Notes: generated by a model not told the origin, from the letters alone. A stretch of DNA of 63,724 nt from Candidatus Rifleibacteriota bacterium (GCA_015233155.1 JADFYG010000038.1:1-63724), one strand, 5' to 3'. Counted from the first letter of the stretch, positions 1 through 8,174 are shown. A program made the numbers and translations.

Positions 1-234
1 GCATCAGTTTTTTGCATAAGGTCGATGTATTTACCAACCTCTTCGCGAATGCCTCGGAAAGAGATCAAGACTGTGACGCCACGGCCGCCGTCGCGAAATC
101 AGGCGCCGCCGCCGCGTCCTTCCGAATCACCCGATGGACCAGAAACCGTTTCATCCTCCTCTACGCATAATACACCGGCAAAAAAGGCTCAGAAACTAAT
201 TCCGATGCCTGACGATGATATGAAAGATTTCTAG
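1..234 (+). CDS. C-terminal end of an unidentified protein (5' truncated by window edge)
   Basis: This frame is open from the first base to the TAG at 232-234, giving at least 77 residues. The visible part is a Pro/Ser-rich, probably disordered stretch ending in a short acidic tail (MPDDDMKDF). No domain is recognisable. A strong intrinsic terminator starts within 10 bp of the stop, which supports this frame as the true gene end. Another frame is open to about position 173 but stops well before the terminator, so it is less likely. The function is unknown, and an internal ATG at 25 should not be taken as the real start. Confidence 0.5.
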   Translation, partial: ASVFCIRSMYLPTSSRMPRKEIKTVTPRPPSRNQAPPPRPSESPDGPETVSSSSTHNTPAKKAQKLIPMPDDDMKDF

Positions 235-242
235 AAAATAAC

Positions 243-277
243 AAAAACGGCCCCGCAAAAAATGCGGGGCCGTTTTT
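243..277 (+). terminator. Intrinsic terminator
   Basis: A GC-rich stem (AAAAACGGCCCCGC pairing with GCGGGGCCGTTTTT) around an A-rich 7-nt loop is followed by a T-run. It sits directly after the stop of the truncated gene. Confidence 0.9.
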
Positions 278-373
278 GTTGCAGGCGGTCCTCATGGAAA
301 TACATATAAATGCCGATAAACCGAATAGGGTGCCTTTTTCTGATTTAAAATCGAAAAGGTAACGGAGGCGGAA

Positions 374-946
374 ATGACAGGAATGCTATCCATGACGTCG
401 CTAACCATTCTGTGTGTCTGTCTGGCAATTCTGATGTCGGGGTGCGCGGCTGAATCGGGAAATCCGCTTGGTACACAAAACATTGGGTCGGGAACAAAGC
501 TCCAGGAATCCATGGTCCTGGATCTGGATGCCCGGGGTTATGTAAACGGGAAATTTTTTCCTTCCACTGATCCACACTACGATGCTTACTTCGCCAATTA
601 CTGGGGAAAATGGAACCTTGCCACTGCCGCTCAGGACACATATTACATGATGTCTTCTTCGACTCCCGGGGACAGAGTGGATATCGTGGGCACTTATTCC
701 CGGGCAGTGTTCGAGTTTTACGATTATCAGATGTATGCAAATCCCGGGAATGTCAGATTCTCCCTTGATGGGCGACTCCTTGGTGATTTTAACCTTGCCA
801 GAAAAGACCCTAATGGAAACAAGATCATTGAATATGTTGTCAGCACAGGTAAAACCACGGTTGCGACCATTTCGATGAGTATTGTTTCAGGAACAGCCAT
901 GATCAGCGGCTATTTTCTGGTTATACCCGATTCACCGCAGCCGTGA
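374..946 (+). CDS. Putative lipoprotein of unknown function
   Basis: The 190-aa product has a hydrophobic N-terminus ending in a lipobox (LMSGC at about residue 24), so it is predicted to be exported and lipidated. The start is chosen from the purine-rich GGAGGCGG just upstream of ATG 374. The rest is rich in Tyr, Phe and Gly with alternating beta-type segments, and no catalytic motif is visible. It is monocistronic between the upstream terminator and the infC promoter region. I do not recognise the family. A surface or periplasmic binding role is possible but not supported by any motif. Confidence 0.8.
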   Translation: MTGMLSMTSLTILCVCLAILMSGCAAESGNPLGTQNIGSGTKLQESMVLDLDARGYVNGKFFPSTDPHYDAYFANYWGKWNLATAAQDTYYMMSSSTPGDRVDIVGTYSRAVFEFYDYQMYANPGNVRFSLDGRLLGDFNLARKDPNGNKIIEYVVSTGKTTVATISMSIVSGTAMISGYFLVIPDSPQP

Positions 947-969
947 TATTATACAAAAGAAATAAGGGC

Positions 970-1122
970 CATCTAATTCTCCCCCGGAGAATGGCTTGAA
1001 TTGGACGAACTCAACAACTGGTAGGGCTGGACCGCCGGGCCAGCCGAGATAATATTCAGATTATAGGACTCGGCGTGCCCGGCGGTCGCGCTCTAACCTG
1101 TGAGAATTAAATGACCCTGAAA
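970..1122. repeat. Dispersed intergenic repeat, family A (copy 1)
   Basis: This is a GC-rich, partly self-complementary block with the core GCCCGGCGGTCGCGC and flanks CTAATTCTCCCCCGGA and GAGAATTAAATGACCCTG. Near copies lie at 40770-40918 and, diverged, at 51225-51355 and 21915-22055. It holds no gene. Confidence 0.85.
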
Positions 1123-1137
1123 ATAAATATTCAGGGC

Positions 1138-1166
1138 TTGACCGGGAATCGTCACCGTGATATATT
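1138..1166 (+). promoter_or_regulatory. Sigma-70 type promoter of the infC operon
   Basis: A -35 box TTGACC (1138-1143) and a -10 box TATATT (1161-1166) are separated by exactly 17 bp. Transcription would start near 1173, leaving a leader of about 150 nt before infC. Confidence 0.8.
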
Positions 1167-1172
1167 GTCAAA

Positions 1173-1309
1173 CGAGCAAGCAGGACTCGGTCCTCACCTC
1201 GAGCAAAGTGCGAAGAGGTTGTGATCCCGCCGAAAGGTGGGGCCCTATTGGGACATAAGTATGTGTTTCATGTGGGGCGGCTGACTTGCCGCCCCACTTT
1301 TATTTTTTT
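1173..1309 (+). ncRNA. infC operon leader with transcription attenuator (L20-leader-like)
   Basis: The leader contains a GNRA-capped hairpin (CCCGCC-GAAA-GGTGGG, 1226-1241). It then has a perfect 10-bp stem (1272-1281 with 1288-1297) followed by TTTTATTTTTTT, an intrinsic terminator ending 14 bases before the infC start. CCGCC in the first hairpin could pair with GGCGG of the terminator, so mutually exclusive folds are possible. In Bacillus, an L20-binding leader attenuates the same operon. The L20 role here is inferred by analogy; the terminator is seen directly. Confidence 0.75.
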
Positions 1310-1323
1310 CGGGAGGTAAGGGT

Positions 1324-1839
1324 ATCAAAGAGCACGTTCGAATCAACAGGGCGATTCGCTCGCCGCAGGTGCGCCTGATCAACGAAGAGGGTGTCATGGT
1401 CGGTGTCACACCGGTAATTGATGCTCTCAAGATGTCGGAAGAGCGCGGTTACGATCTGGTGGAAGTCGCTTCTGGAGCTAATCCTCCAGTGTGCCGAATG
1501 ATGGATTTTGGTCAGTACAAGTATGAAATGGCCAAGAAACAGAAGGAAGCGAAAAAGAAGCAGAAGGTCATCAAGCTGAAGGAAATAAAAGTTCGTCCGA
1601 AGACGGATGAAGGCGATCTTCAGACAAAATGCAACCAGATCCGAAAGTTTCTTGAAGATGGGGACAAGGTTAAGGTTTCCGTATTTTTCAAGGGGCGGGA
1701 GCGGGTTCACATGGAAGTCGGTTTCAAAGTCATCGGTCGCATGAAAGAGATTCTTGGAGAAGAAGTTTCCCTCGAAAAGGATGCCGCGATCGAAGGCAAT
1801 ACGTTGATGATGATCCTTCAACATCCCAAGAAAAAATAA
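1324..1839 (+). CDS. infC: Translation initiation factor IF-3, AUC start
   Basis: The 171-aa product matches IF-3 along its length: the N-domain begins [14 protein letters not shown], followed by [10 protein letters not shown], a Lys-rich linker and a C-domain ([15 protein letters not shown], ending [11 protein letters not shown]). IF-3 binds the 30S subunit, prevents subunit joining and discriminates against non-canonical start codons. The conserved N-terminus extends upstream of the first GTG (1369), and the only plausible start is ATC at 1324, with GGGAGG 7 nt upstream. A rare AUU/AUC/AUA start is a known autoregulation device of infC. It leads the infC-rpmI-rplT operon, behind an attenuator. 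Confidence 0.95.
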   Translation: MKEHVRINRAIRSPQVRLINEEGVMVGVTPVIDALKMSEERGYDLVEVASGANPPVCRMMDFGQYKYEMAKKQKEAKKKQKVIKLKEIKVRPKTDEGDLQTKCNQIRKFLEDGDKVKVSVFFKGRERVHMEVGFKVIGRMKEILGEEVSLEKDAAIEGNTLMMILQHPKKK

Positions 1840-1877
1840 TTTTTGTATCAATAATTTTACGTTCACGGAGGTCGAAT

Positions 1878-2075
1878 ATGCCAAAAATGAAGACCCACAG
1901 CGGCGCATCAAAGCGTTTCAAGGTTACGGGTTCCGGCAAGTTTCGCCGGTACAAGGCTTACGGCAGTCATATCCTGACCAAGAAGTCGGCAAAGCGCAAA
2001 CGTGGATATCGCCAGTCGGTTAACGCTCACGAAAGCCTCGAGGATTCCCTGCGAAAACTTCTTCCCTACGCTTAA
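1878..2075 (+). CDS. rpmI: Large ribosomal subunit protein bL35
   Basis: This is a 65-aa, highly basic protein with the family signature [15 protein letters not shown] and a later KRKRGYR. The length is normal for bL35. A good ribosome binding site (CGGAGG) precedes ATG 1878. It is the second gene of the infC operon, 38 nt after infC. Confidence 0.97.
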   Translation: MPKMKTHSGASKRFKVTGSGKFRRYKAYGSHILTKKSAKRKRGYRQSVNAHESLEDSLRKLLPYA

Positions 2076-2273
2076 GCCATAACGGTTCAGAGAACCGTTT
2101 GCGCACCGGCGCGGGAGATATACCGATTTTGGAAGTCAGCTCGTGAGCTGCTGCATGATGTGGTGGTATCCGGCGGGCACCAGGACGGTGTTTGTATTCG
2201 GCGGGACGTGCCAGCGGATGTTTACCGCGAATTTTAAGCAACAGTTTGTTGCCTACTTCAGGAGGAAAGAGCC
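2076..2273 (+). promoter_or_regulatory. Structured rpmI-rplT spacer
   Basis: This 198-nt spacer holds no gene. It has three clear hairpins: AACGGTTCAGAGAACCGTT (2081-2099), CAGCTCGTGAGCTG (2137-2150) and GCAACAGTTTGTTGC (2238-2252). It ends in AGGAGG before rplT. There is no U-run, so these are not terminators. It could be an L20 or L35 autoregulatory site or an RNA processing region; the function is inferred from structure and place only. Confidence 0.4.
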
Positions 2274-2633
2274 ATGCCCAGGTCAAAAAGCGCCAGTAAT
2301 TCACGTCGCAAGGAACAGAAATTTTTCCGCCTTGCCAAGGGTTATTGGGCGGGTCACAACAACATCAAGAAGACGGTCAAAGAGACCGTGCACAAGGGTC
2401 TGAAACATGCTTACAACGATCGTCACGATCGTCGTCAGAACTTCCGTTCCCTCTGGATCGTTCGTATCAATGCGGCCTGTCGGATTAACGACATCAGCTA
2501 CAGCGTTTTCATAAACGGTCTGAAGAAAGCCGGAGTAGGTCTTGACCGCAAGGTACTTGCCGATATCGCCGTTCGCGATCCGGAAGGATTCAAGAGCATT
2601 GTCACCATGGCAAAAACCCAGGCAGCAGCCTGA
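2274..2633 (+). CDS. rplT: Large ribosomal subunit protein bL20
   Basis: The 119-aa product matches bL20: basic N-terminal helix ([15 protein letters not shown]), [16 protein letters not shown] in the middle, and a globular C-terminus ending in the helix containing LADIAVRDP. bL20 is an early 23S rRNA-binding assembly protein and, in several phyla, the repressor of its own operon. AGGAGG sits 8 nt before ATG. It is the last gene of the operon, closed by a terminator. Confidence 0.97.
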   Translation: MPRSKSASNSRRKEQKFFRLAKGYWAGHNNIKKTVKETVHKGLKHAYNDRHDRRQNFRSLWIVRINAACRINDISYSVFINGLKKAGVGLDRKVLADIAVRDPEGFKSIVTMAKTQAAA

Positions 2634-2644
2634 TTTTTCCAGGA

Positions 2645-2676
2645 AAAGCGCCCGGGCCAAGGCTCGGGCGCTTTTT
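2645..2676 (+). terminator. Terminator of the infC operon
   Basis: The stem AGCGCCCGGGCC / GGCTCGGGCGCT is followed by TTTTT. It lies between rplT and the methyltransferase gene, whose ATG follows within 6 bp. Confidence 0.9.
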
Positions 2677-2681
2677 ATTGA

Positions 2682-3461
2682 ATGAAAAAGATCACTTCGA
2701 AAAGTAATCTTCTTTATCGCGAAATACATCATCTGGTCTCGAAGGGCCACCCAGGATCTCTTCGGACCGGCTTTCTAATCGAGGGCGAAAAACTCATTCG
2801 CGAAGCTTTGCATGCCCAGGCCGATATCAAAAGTCTGTTCATCCTGGAAGGCTATGAAGAGCACTGGATGGAATTTGAAAGCAGGATAATTGTTTTATCA
2901 GAACCTTTAATGAAGAGTCTGTCGCGCCTGACGACTCCACCTCGTGCCATTGCCATGGCCTCGTTGAGAACCGAGTGGTCACTGGCGGACTGTCTCGGTC
3001 ATGGTCGCACTTTTCTGGTTATGGACAGACTTCAGGATCCCGGGAATATCGGCAGTATAATTCGGACCGCCGAAGGACTCGGTGCGGATGCCGTTTTTTT
3101 GACTCGCGGAAGCTGTTCGGCATCGAATGATAAGGTTTTGCGGGCAGCCATGGGGTCTTTATTCAGACTGCCGGTTTTTGATGACTTTACGGTGGAAGAC
3201 CTGATGCACATTTTTCACGATGCCAAAATACAGCGGATCGGAACGACAATGTCGGGGGACTCCATCTGGAAAGAAAAATTTTCTGAGCGAGCCGTATTTT
3301 TTCTGGGTAACGAAGGAAGCGGGCTCGAAATGGCAATTCTACAGCAATGCGATCGGATAGTTTCCATTCCGATGACCGGCAGGAACGAGTCCCTCAATGT
3401 TGCAGTGTCAGCAGCGGTCTGCCTGTATGAGCGACTTCGACAGATTGGAATGCCTCGGTAG
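2682..3461 (+). CDS. TrmH/SpoU-family RNA 2'-O-ribose methyltransferase
   Basis: The 259-aa protein has an N-terminal substrate-binding (L30e-like) domain (residues ~1-95) and a C-terminal SPOUT domain. All three SpoU motifs are present: motif 1 DRLQDPGNIGSIIRTAE, motif 2 FLGNEGSGL, and motif 3 IPMTGRNESLNVAVSAAV, which forms the trefoil-knot AdoMet site. It should methylate a 2'-OH of rRNA or tRNA; the exact target (RlmB-, TrmH- or TsnR-like) cannot be told from sequence alone. Its location next to infC-rpmI-rplT is common in many bacteria. No obvious Shine-Dalgarno sequence is seen because the rplT terminator abuts the start. Confidence 0.93.
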   Translation: MKKITSKSNLLYREIHHLVSKGHPGSLRTGFLIEGEKLIREALHAQADIKSLFILEGYEEHWMEFESRIIVLSEPLMKSLSRLTTPPRAIAMASLRTEWSLADCLGHGRTFLVMDRLQDPGNIGSIIRTAEGLGADAVFLTRGSCSASNDKVLRAAMGSLFRLPVFDDFTVEDLMHIFHDAKIQRIGTTMSGDSIWKEKFSERAVFFLGNEGSGLEMAILQQCDRIVSIPMTGRNESLNVAVSAAVCLYERLRQIGMPR

Positions 3462-3550
3462 GGTTTTTTTGCCCCCTTGCGGGGAATACATTTCATCAGT
3501 AAAATTAAGTGGTCTTGAACGGTGCGAATATTTAATTCGAGGTGACTGAA

Positions 3551-4192
3551 ATGAGAATATTAAAACCTTTGGTTTCCTTGGCACTTCTCACTATGATTGG
3601 TTTTGGTTTTACGGGTTGTACGATGAGTGCGCCCCCAGTCAACACGAATCCGTATCCCCCTTCGAGCACGCCAAATACCGATCCATACTCTTCAACGACT
3701 AAACCGTCCGCCACTGACCCTTATAGCTCTTCGACTAGTACGTCCAATACTGATCCGTATGGTTCCACGACCACCACGTCCAATACTGATCCGTATAGTT
3801 CCTCGGGCAGCACGTCCAATACCGATCCATACAGTTCGACGACTAAGCCATCCAGTACCGATCCATATGGTTCGTCGGGCACGACTTCCAGTTCTGATCC
3901 CTACGGTTCGTCCGGTTCGTCATACAAGCCATCCAGTACCGATCCGTATAGTTCTTCCGCGAAACCCTCTAATACCGACCCGTATGCTAATGCTCCGGCC
4001 GGTGTTTTCAGTCCTACCGGCAAAACCGCCACTTCGAAAGAAATTTCTCTTGCCCAGCAACGCTACACTGCGGCGTATCAGAAATACACGTCACTCCAGT
4101 CTGATCCGAATTCGTCGCAAGCAGTTCAGCGTCAGGCTTACGATGATTATATCTCAGCTAAAAAAACATACGATAATCTGGTGAAAAAATAA
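3551..4192 (+). CDS. Lipoprotein with tandem DPY repeats
   Basis: The 213-aa product has a signal peptide with lipobox FTGC at residue ~23. Residues ~30-150 are about ten imperfect 11-12-residue repeats of the form TxSNTDPYSSST. The C-terminal ~55 residues form a charged helix (AQQRYTAAYQKYTSLQ, ending KKTYDNLVKK). ATG 3551 is chosen over the in-frame GTG at 3542 because GAGGTG lies 6 nt upstream of it. The repeats look like a flexible, possibly glycosylated, stalk holding a small helical domain off the membrane; this is an inference. It is monocistronic with its own terminator. Confidence 0.85.
   Translation: MRILKPLVSLALLTMIGFGFTGCTMSAPPVNTNPYPPSSTPNTDPYSSTTKPSATDPYSSSTSTSNTDPYGSTTTTSNTDPYSSSGSTSNTDPYSSTTKPSSTDPYGSSGTTSSSDPYGSSGSSYKPSSTDPYSSSAKPSNTDPYANAPAGVFSPTGKTATSKEISLAQQRYTAAYQKYTSLQSDPNSSQAVQRQAYDDYISAKKTYDNLVKK
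3645..3990 (+). repeat. Coding tandem repeat (TDPY units)
   Basis: A degenerate ~33-36-bp unit repeats about ten times, coding S(N/S)TDPY(S/G)SS(T/G). Because the period is a multiple of three, a second frame also stays open across it; that frame is an artefact. Confidence 0.85.
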
Positions 4193-4219
4193 TCTGATCG
4201 CTGATTCACATAAAAATCG

Positions 4220-4260
4220 ACCCGGGAATTCCGTGTGGAGTTCCCGGGTTTGCTTTTTTT
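4220..4260 (+). terminator. Intrinsic terminator
   Basis: The arms ACCCGGGAA/TTCCCGGGT are followed by TTGCTTTTTTT. It closes the DPY-lipoprotein transcript. Confidence 0.85.
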
Positions 4261-4281
4261 GTGGAAAAAAAGTGTCAAAGA

Positions 4282-4310
4282 TTGAATTGAAGCCTATTTT
4301 TTGATATACC
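4282..4310 (+). promoter_or_regulatory. Possible promoter of pheST
   Basis: TTGAAT (4282-4287) is followed after 17 bp by TATACC (4305-4310). It leaves a leader of about 115 nt with one hairpin (4362-4382) and no T-box sequence. The match to consensus is moderate. Confidence 0.4.
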
Positions 4311-4431
4311 TGTGTGTCTTCAAATAATTCGCACCTTCCACGTTGCGATCGGCTGAAAATACGCCACTGTTCTGGCGGTATCGGCAAATCGTTATGGGAG
4401 ACTCATTCAAGCGAAATACAAGGGAGTTCTA

Positions 4432-5445
4432 ATGAGCCAATCAGTCGAAACTCTCCGACAGGAGTTCCGGTCCGCGAGCGATGCCGCAAAGGACAGCAAG
4501 GATCTGGAAGCGATTCGAATCCGCTTTCTGGGCAAGAAGGGTGCTATTACCGCACTTTTGAAGTCGCTGGGTGAATTGCCGCCGGAGGAACGTCGCGAAG
4601 CCGGAGCACGCATCAACACGCTTAAAGACGAGTTATCACAAGCCCTCGATAATGAAATCGCGAAGAGGGGAGCCACCGAACAGGAACAAAAATTGAAAGT
4701 GGAGCGGCCCGATGTGACGCTTCCCGGAACGCTTCCGCTGCCAGGGTCGATTCATCCAGTAACTCGTGTTGCACAGGAGATAGCCGATATCTTTCTCTCG
4801 ATGGGCTTTTTTCTGGCGGACGGCCCCGAAGTCGAAGAGGAATACTATAATTTCGAAGCCCTGAATGTGCCCGCTCATCATCCTGCGCGCGATATGCAGG
4901 ACACCTTCTACCTCGAAACGGGGCGGGTCTTGCGTACGCAGACTTCCCCCGTGCAGATTCGCACAATGGAGCAGATGAAGCCACCGTTGAAGATGATCGC
5001 ACTGGGCAAGGTCTACCGCCGGGATTCCGATATAACACATTCTCCGATGTTTCATCAGATGGAAGGCCTTGTTGTCGGGGAAAACGTTACCATGAGCGAT
5101 CTCAAGGGCACACTGGTGATGTTTGCCGAAACGATGTTCGGAAAGCGTCCTTTTCGGTTTCGACCCAGCTATTTTCCGTTCACTGAGCCGTCGGCTGAAA
5201 TGGACATTCAGTGCATTTTCTGCCATGGCAATGGCTGTAAAATATGCAAAGGCACTGGCTGGATGGAGATCCTGGGCTGTGGAATGGTGAATCCCAAGGT
5301 GTTCGAGGCCGTGAAGTATGACACGGAGAAATTCACCGGTTTTGCTTTCGGAATGGGCATTGAGCGACAGGCAATGCTGCGTTATGGAATCAATGACATC
5401 CGGCTGCTGTTTGGCTCGGACATCAGATTTCTGCGTCAATTCTAG
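4432..5445 (+). CDS. pheS: Phenylalanine--tRNA ligase alpha subunit
   Basis: At 337 aa this is standard PheS: an N-terminal coiled coil (residues ~1-90) and a class II core with motif 2 (KVYRRDSDITHSPMFHQMEG) and motif 3 (FAFGMGIERQAMLRYG). A four-Cys cluster (CIFCHGNGCKICKGTGW) is present, as in many Firmicutes-type alpha subunits. The enzyme charges tRNA-Phe as an alpha2-beta2 tetramer. GGGAG precedes ATG. pheT follows after 14 nt, so the two are co-transcribed. Confidence 0.97.
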   Translation: MSQSVETLRQEFRSASDAAKDSKDLEAIRIRFLGKKGAITALLKSLGELPPEERREAGARINTLKDELSQALDNEIAKRGATEQEQKLKVERPDVTLPGTLPLPGSIHPVTRVAQEIADIFLSMGFFLADGPEVEEEYYNFEALNVPAHHPARDMQDTFYLETGRVLRTQTSPVQIRTMEQMKPPLKMIALGKVYRRDSDITHSPMFHQMEGLVVGENVTMSDLKGTLVMFAETMFGKRPFRFRPSYFPFTEPSAEMDIQCIFCHGNGCKICKGTGWMEILGCGMVNPKVFEAVKYDTEKFTGFAFGMGIERQAMLRYGINDIRLLFGSDIRFLRQF

Positions 5446-5459
5446 AGGAGAACACGCAC

Positions 5460-7841
5460 ATGAAGATTTTATTGAGTTGGTTGCGTGACTATCTTGATAT
5501 TCAGATGCCGCCGGAAAAAATCGCGGAAAGTCTGAATATGGCCGGGATCGAAGTCGAGGCATTACATCAGCTCGGAAAAGATATAAAGGGAGTCGTTACC
5601 GGGCGCATTCTCAGTCGCGAACCCCATCCGAACGCTGAAAAATTATCTCTTTGTCTTGTAGATGTCGGAGAGCCGGTTTCGCTCTCGATCGTATGTGGCG
5701 CCGACAACATGAAGTCTGGAGACATCGTTCCCGTTGCTAAAATTGGAGCCAGCCTGCCGGGTGGCATCGAGATTCGGCGGGCAAAGATTCGCGGCTCCGA
5801 AAGCTTTGGTATGATGTGTTCCAAGCGCGAACTTGGCTTATCGGAGGACCACTCCGGTTTGTACATTCTTCCGGCCGATACGCCGATCGGCATAGATGCA
5901 TTGAAACTGCTCGGTCTCGATGATACGGTTTTCGATATCAGTATTACGCCAAATCGGGGAGATGCACTGTCTCACCTCGGCATAGCGCGGGAGCTATCGG
6001 CCATTTTCAATCTTCCTCTGCATCGAAAGGCGCTGGATGAGTCTCATGGCGATGGTGAAGTCTCGGCGCTTACATCTGTCACGATGGATGCGCCGCAGAT
6101 GTGCCACCGATATGGAGCGCGAATTGTTGAAGGCGTGAAGATTGCGCCCAGCCCCCGCTGGCTATGCGAACGTCTGGAAAAAATCGGTGTACGGCCGATC
6201 AATAACGTTGTCGACGTGACGAACTATGTCATGATGGACATTGGTCATCCAATGCATGCTTTCGATCTGAAGAAGCTGGACGACGGACGAATTGTCGTCC
6301 GGATGGCGAAGCCTGGCGAGAAAATCAAGACACTGGACGGAAATCAACACGGACTCGAGTCGACGATGCTTGTCATTGCTGATGCAAAGCAGCCTGTGGC
6401 GATTGCCGGAGTAATGGGAGGAGAGAACAGTGAAGTCGACGATTCGACGACATCTGTTTTACTTGAGGCCGCCTGGTTCGATCCGGTTATAGTCCGGAAG
6501 ACAGCGAAGACTTTTGGCATGATGAGCGAATCTTCTTATCGTTTTGAGCGCGGAACTAACATAGACAATGTGCCGATTGCATTAAATAAAGCTGTTTCCA
6601 TGATTCTGGAAACAGCAGGTGGCAAGGCGAAAGCCGGCATGATCGACGCTTATCCCGTGCCGCATCACGTGAAAAAGATTGTGGTGCGTCCGCGTCGGGT
6701 CAGCCAGGTTCTGGGGGTTTCCTTCAAGCCGGAGCAGATCGAAACGATCCTGAATCGATTGAAGTTCGAGGTTGAGCGGGAAGGCGAAACGATACTTGTA
6801 GGGATTCCACCCTTCAGGCATGATCTCGAGCAGGAAGTGGATTTCATCGAAGAAATTGCACGCATTTATGGTTATGACAATCTTCCCACGACGTTGCCCA
6901 GCATCATGGCTCCGCCGCGGAAGTCATCGCCAATCACTGCGATTCAAAATCGGCTTCGCGATCATCTCGTCAGTCTCGGGTATCATCAGCTGATTACCTA
7001 CAGCTTCATATCGGGAGACATTCCCGTGCAGATGCAGGAAGGTCTGCCCCTGACCCTAAAAAATCCGATCTCCGAAGAGCAGGGTGTACTGCGTACCACA
7101 CTCATGTGGGGTATGTATGATGCCCTGCGGAGAAATATTCTTGCCGACGAGTATGATCTGCGTTTCTTCGAAATGGGGCGGGTTTTTCAGCGCAACGGAG
7201 AAAATACTGTCGAGCCGGATCGCCTTTCAATAGGCATTTCCGGACGAGCGAATCCCCGTGATTGGCGCAGGTGCAACGAAGCGCACGATCTGTATGAGTT
7301 GAAGGGCCTTCTGGAAGGCATCGGCCGACTGAATGGGCATGTCCTTGAGTTCCGGAATTCCTCCCGGGACGTTTTTCATCCGTCCAGGCAGATGGAAGTC
7401 CGTGTGGGAGGCTTTCTTATAGGGTGTCTCGGTCAGATCCATCCACGGTTTCTTGACAACAAGAAGATGCCGGCGCATATCTACCTTGCGGAAATAGATC
7501 TCTCGGGTTTCGCCGGATTGAGTTCGCAGACGCCACGCATGAAGCCGATCTCCGAATTCCCGGCGGTTCAGCGTGATTTAGCCCTGGTATTACCCATTGA
7601 AACCGTTTGTGAAGATGTTCGTCAGGCTCTTGTGACCGAAGGTGGTACATTACTTGAATCGTGTGCGCTTTTTGATGTGTATCAGGGCAAGGGCATTGAT
7701 CCGGGAAGTCGGTCACTGGCTTTCTCGCTGGTATTCCGGGCCGGCGAAAGGACGCTTACCGAAGCGGATGTGCAGCCTCGAATTGAAGCTATGACAGCCG
7801 TTATCGAGAAAAAATTCCATGGAAAACTGCGTGCAGGGTAA
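5460..7841 (+). CDS. pheT: Phenylalanine--tRNA ligase beta subunit
   Basis: The 793-aa product shows the bacterial order: N-terminal B1, EMAP-like tRNA-binding OB fold (residues ~38-150, with HPNAEKLSLCLVDVG), B3/B4 editing domain (~210-385, NNVVDVTNYVMMDIGHPMHA), B5 (~400-475), catalytic-like core and a C-terminal anticodon-binding ferredoxin fold (SEFPAVQRDLALVLP onward). It pairs with pheS, edits Tyr-tRNA-Phe and recognises the anticodon. GAGGAG precedes ATG 5460. No insertion or truncation is seen. Confidence 0.97.
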   Translation: MKILLSWLRDYLDIQMPPEKIAESLNMAGIEVEALHQLGKDIKGVVTGRILSREPHPNAEKLSLCLVDVGEPVSLSIVCGADNMKSGDIVPVAKIGASLPGGIEIRRAKIRGSESFGMMCSKRELGLSEDHSGLYILPADTPIGIDALKLLGLDDTVFDISITPNRGDALSHLGIARELSAIFNLPLHRKALDESHGDGEVSALTSVTMDAPQMCHRYGARIVEGVKIAPSPRWLCERLEKIGVRPINNVVDVTNYVMMDIGHPMHAFDLKKLDDGRIVVRMAKPGEKIKTLDGNQHGLESTMLVIADAKQPVAIAGVMGGENSEVDDSTTSVLLEAAWFDPVIVRKTAKTFGMMSESSYRFERGTNIDNVPIALNKAVSMILETAGGKAKAGMIDAYPVPHHVKKIVVRPRRVSQVLGVSFKPEQIETILNRLKFEVEREGETILVGIPPFRHDLEQEVDFIEEIARIYGYDNLPTTLPSIMAPPRKSSPITAIQNRLRDHLVSLGYHQLITYSFISGDIPVQMQEGLPLTLKNPISEEQGVLRTTLMWGMYDALRRNILADEYDLRFFEMGRVFQRNGENTVEPDRLSIGISGRANPRDWRRCNEAHDLYELKGLLEGIGRLNGHVLEFRNSSRDVFHPSRQMEVRVGGFLIGCLGQIHPRFLDNKKMPAHIYLAEIDLSGFAGLSSQTPRMKPISEFPAVQRDLALVLPIETVCEDVRQALVTEGGTLLESCALFDVYQGKGIDPGSRSLAFSLVFRAGERTLTEADVQPRIEAMTAVIEKKFHGKLRAG

Positions 7842-7847
7842 CGGAAT

Positions 7848-8174
7848 ATGACCGAATTGTACAAGATATTCGCTGATTTCGATAACGCACGCATACTGAT
7901 GATGTGTCTGACCTGTATTTTTTCCTGCGGAATGCTGGCCTGGGTCTGGGGAGACAGTAAGCGTGCCGGTATTGAGATAACCCACAGTCAATGGACGCAG
8001 ATCTATGTTTTCGGACTGCTTTCATTTCTTTCGGGTGTGATGGTGCTTGGATTACTGCTCACGCCTTCCAATTCGATGGGTCTGATGGAATTAATGCATT
8101 TGAAAGGGCTGTTGGAGCTTTGTACTGCGAATGTTCAGAAGTTCGTTCTATATGTGATCAGGCTGTGTCTGTAG
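7848..8174 (+). CDS. Small membrane protein of unknown function
   Basis: The 108-aa product has two predicted membrane helices (residues ~17-35 and ~52-73) and a Cys-containing C-terminus (ending RLCL). It starts 6 nt after pheT, probably in the same transcript, and ACGGA near the start may serve as ribosome binding site. No family is recognised. Genes after pheT often encode ZapA-like or division proteins, but this is not one. Confidence 0.55.
   Translation: MTELYKIFADFDNARILMMCLTCIFSCGMLAWVWGDSKRAGIEITHSQWTQIYVFGLLSFLSGVMVLGLLLTPSNSMGLMELMHLKGLLELCTANVQKFVLYVIRLCL

Noticed and set aside
2143..2403. Open frame in the rpmI-rplT spacer running into rplT
   Set aside because: No ribosome binding site or family match, and it overlaps the certain rplT gene in another frame.
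3627..4184. Long second open frame overlapping the DPY-repeat gene
   Set aside because: It stays open only because the repeat period is a multiple of three. It has no ribosome binding site and a meaningless Arg/Pro-rich product.
4311..4431. Possible T-box riboswitch before pheS
   Set aside because: No T-box consensus and no terminator/antiterminator pair; only one small hairpin is seen.
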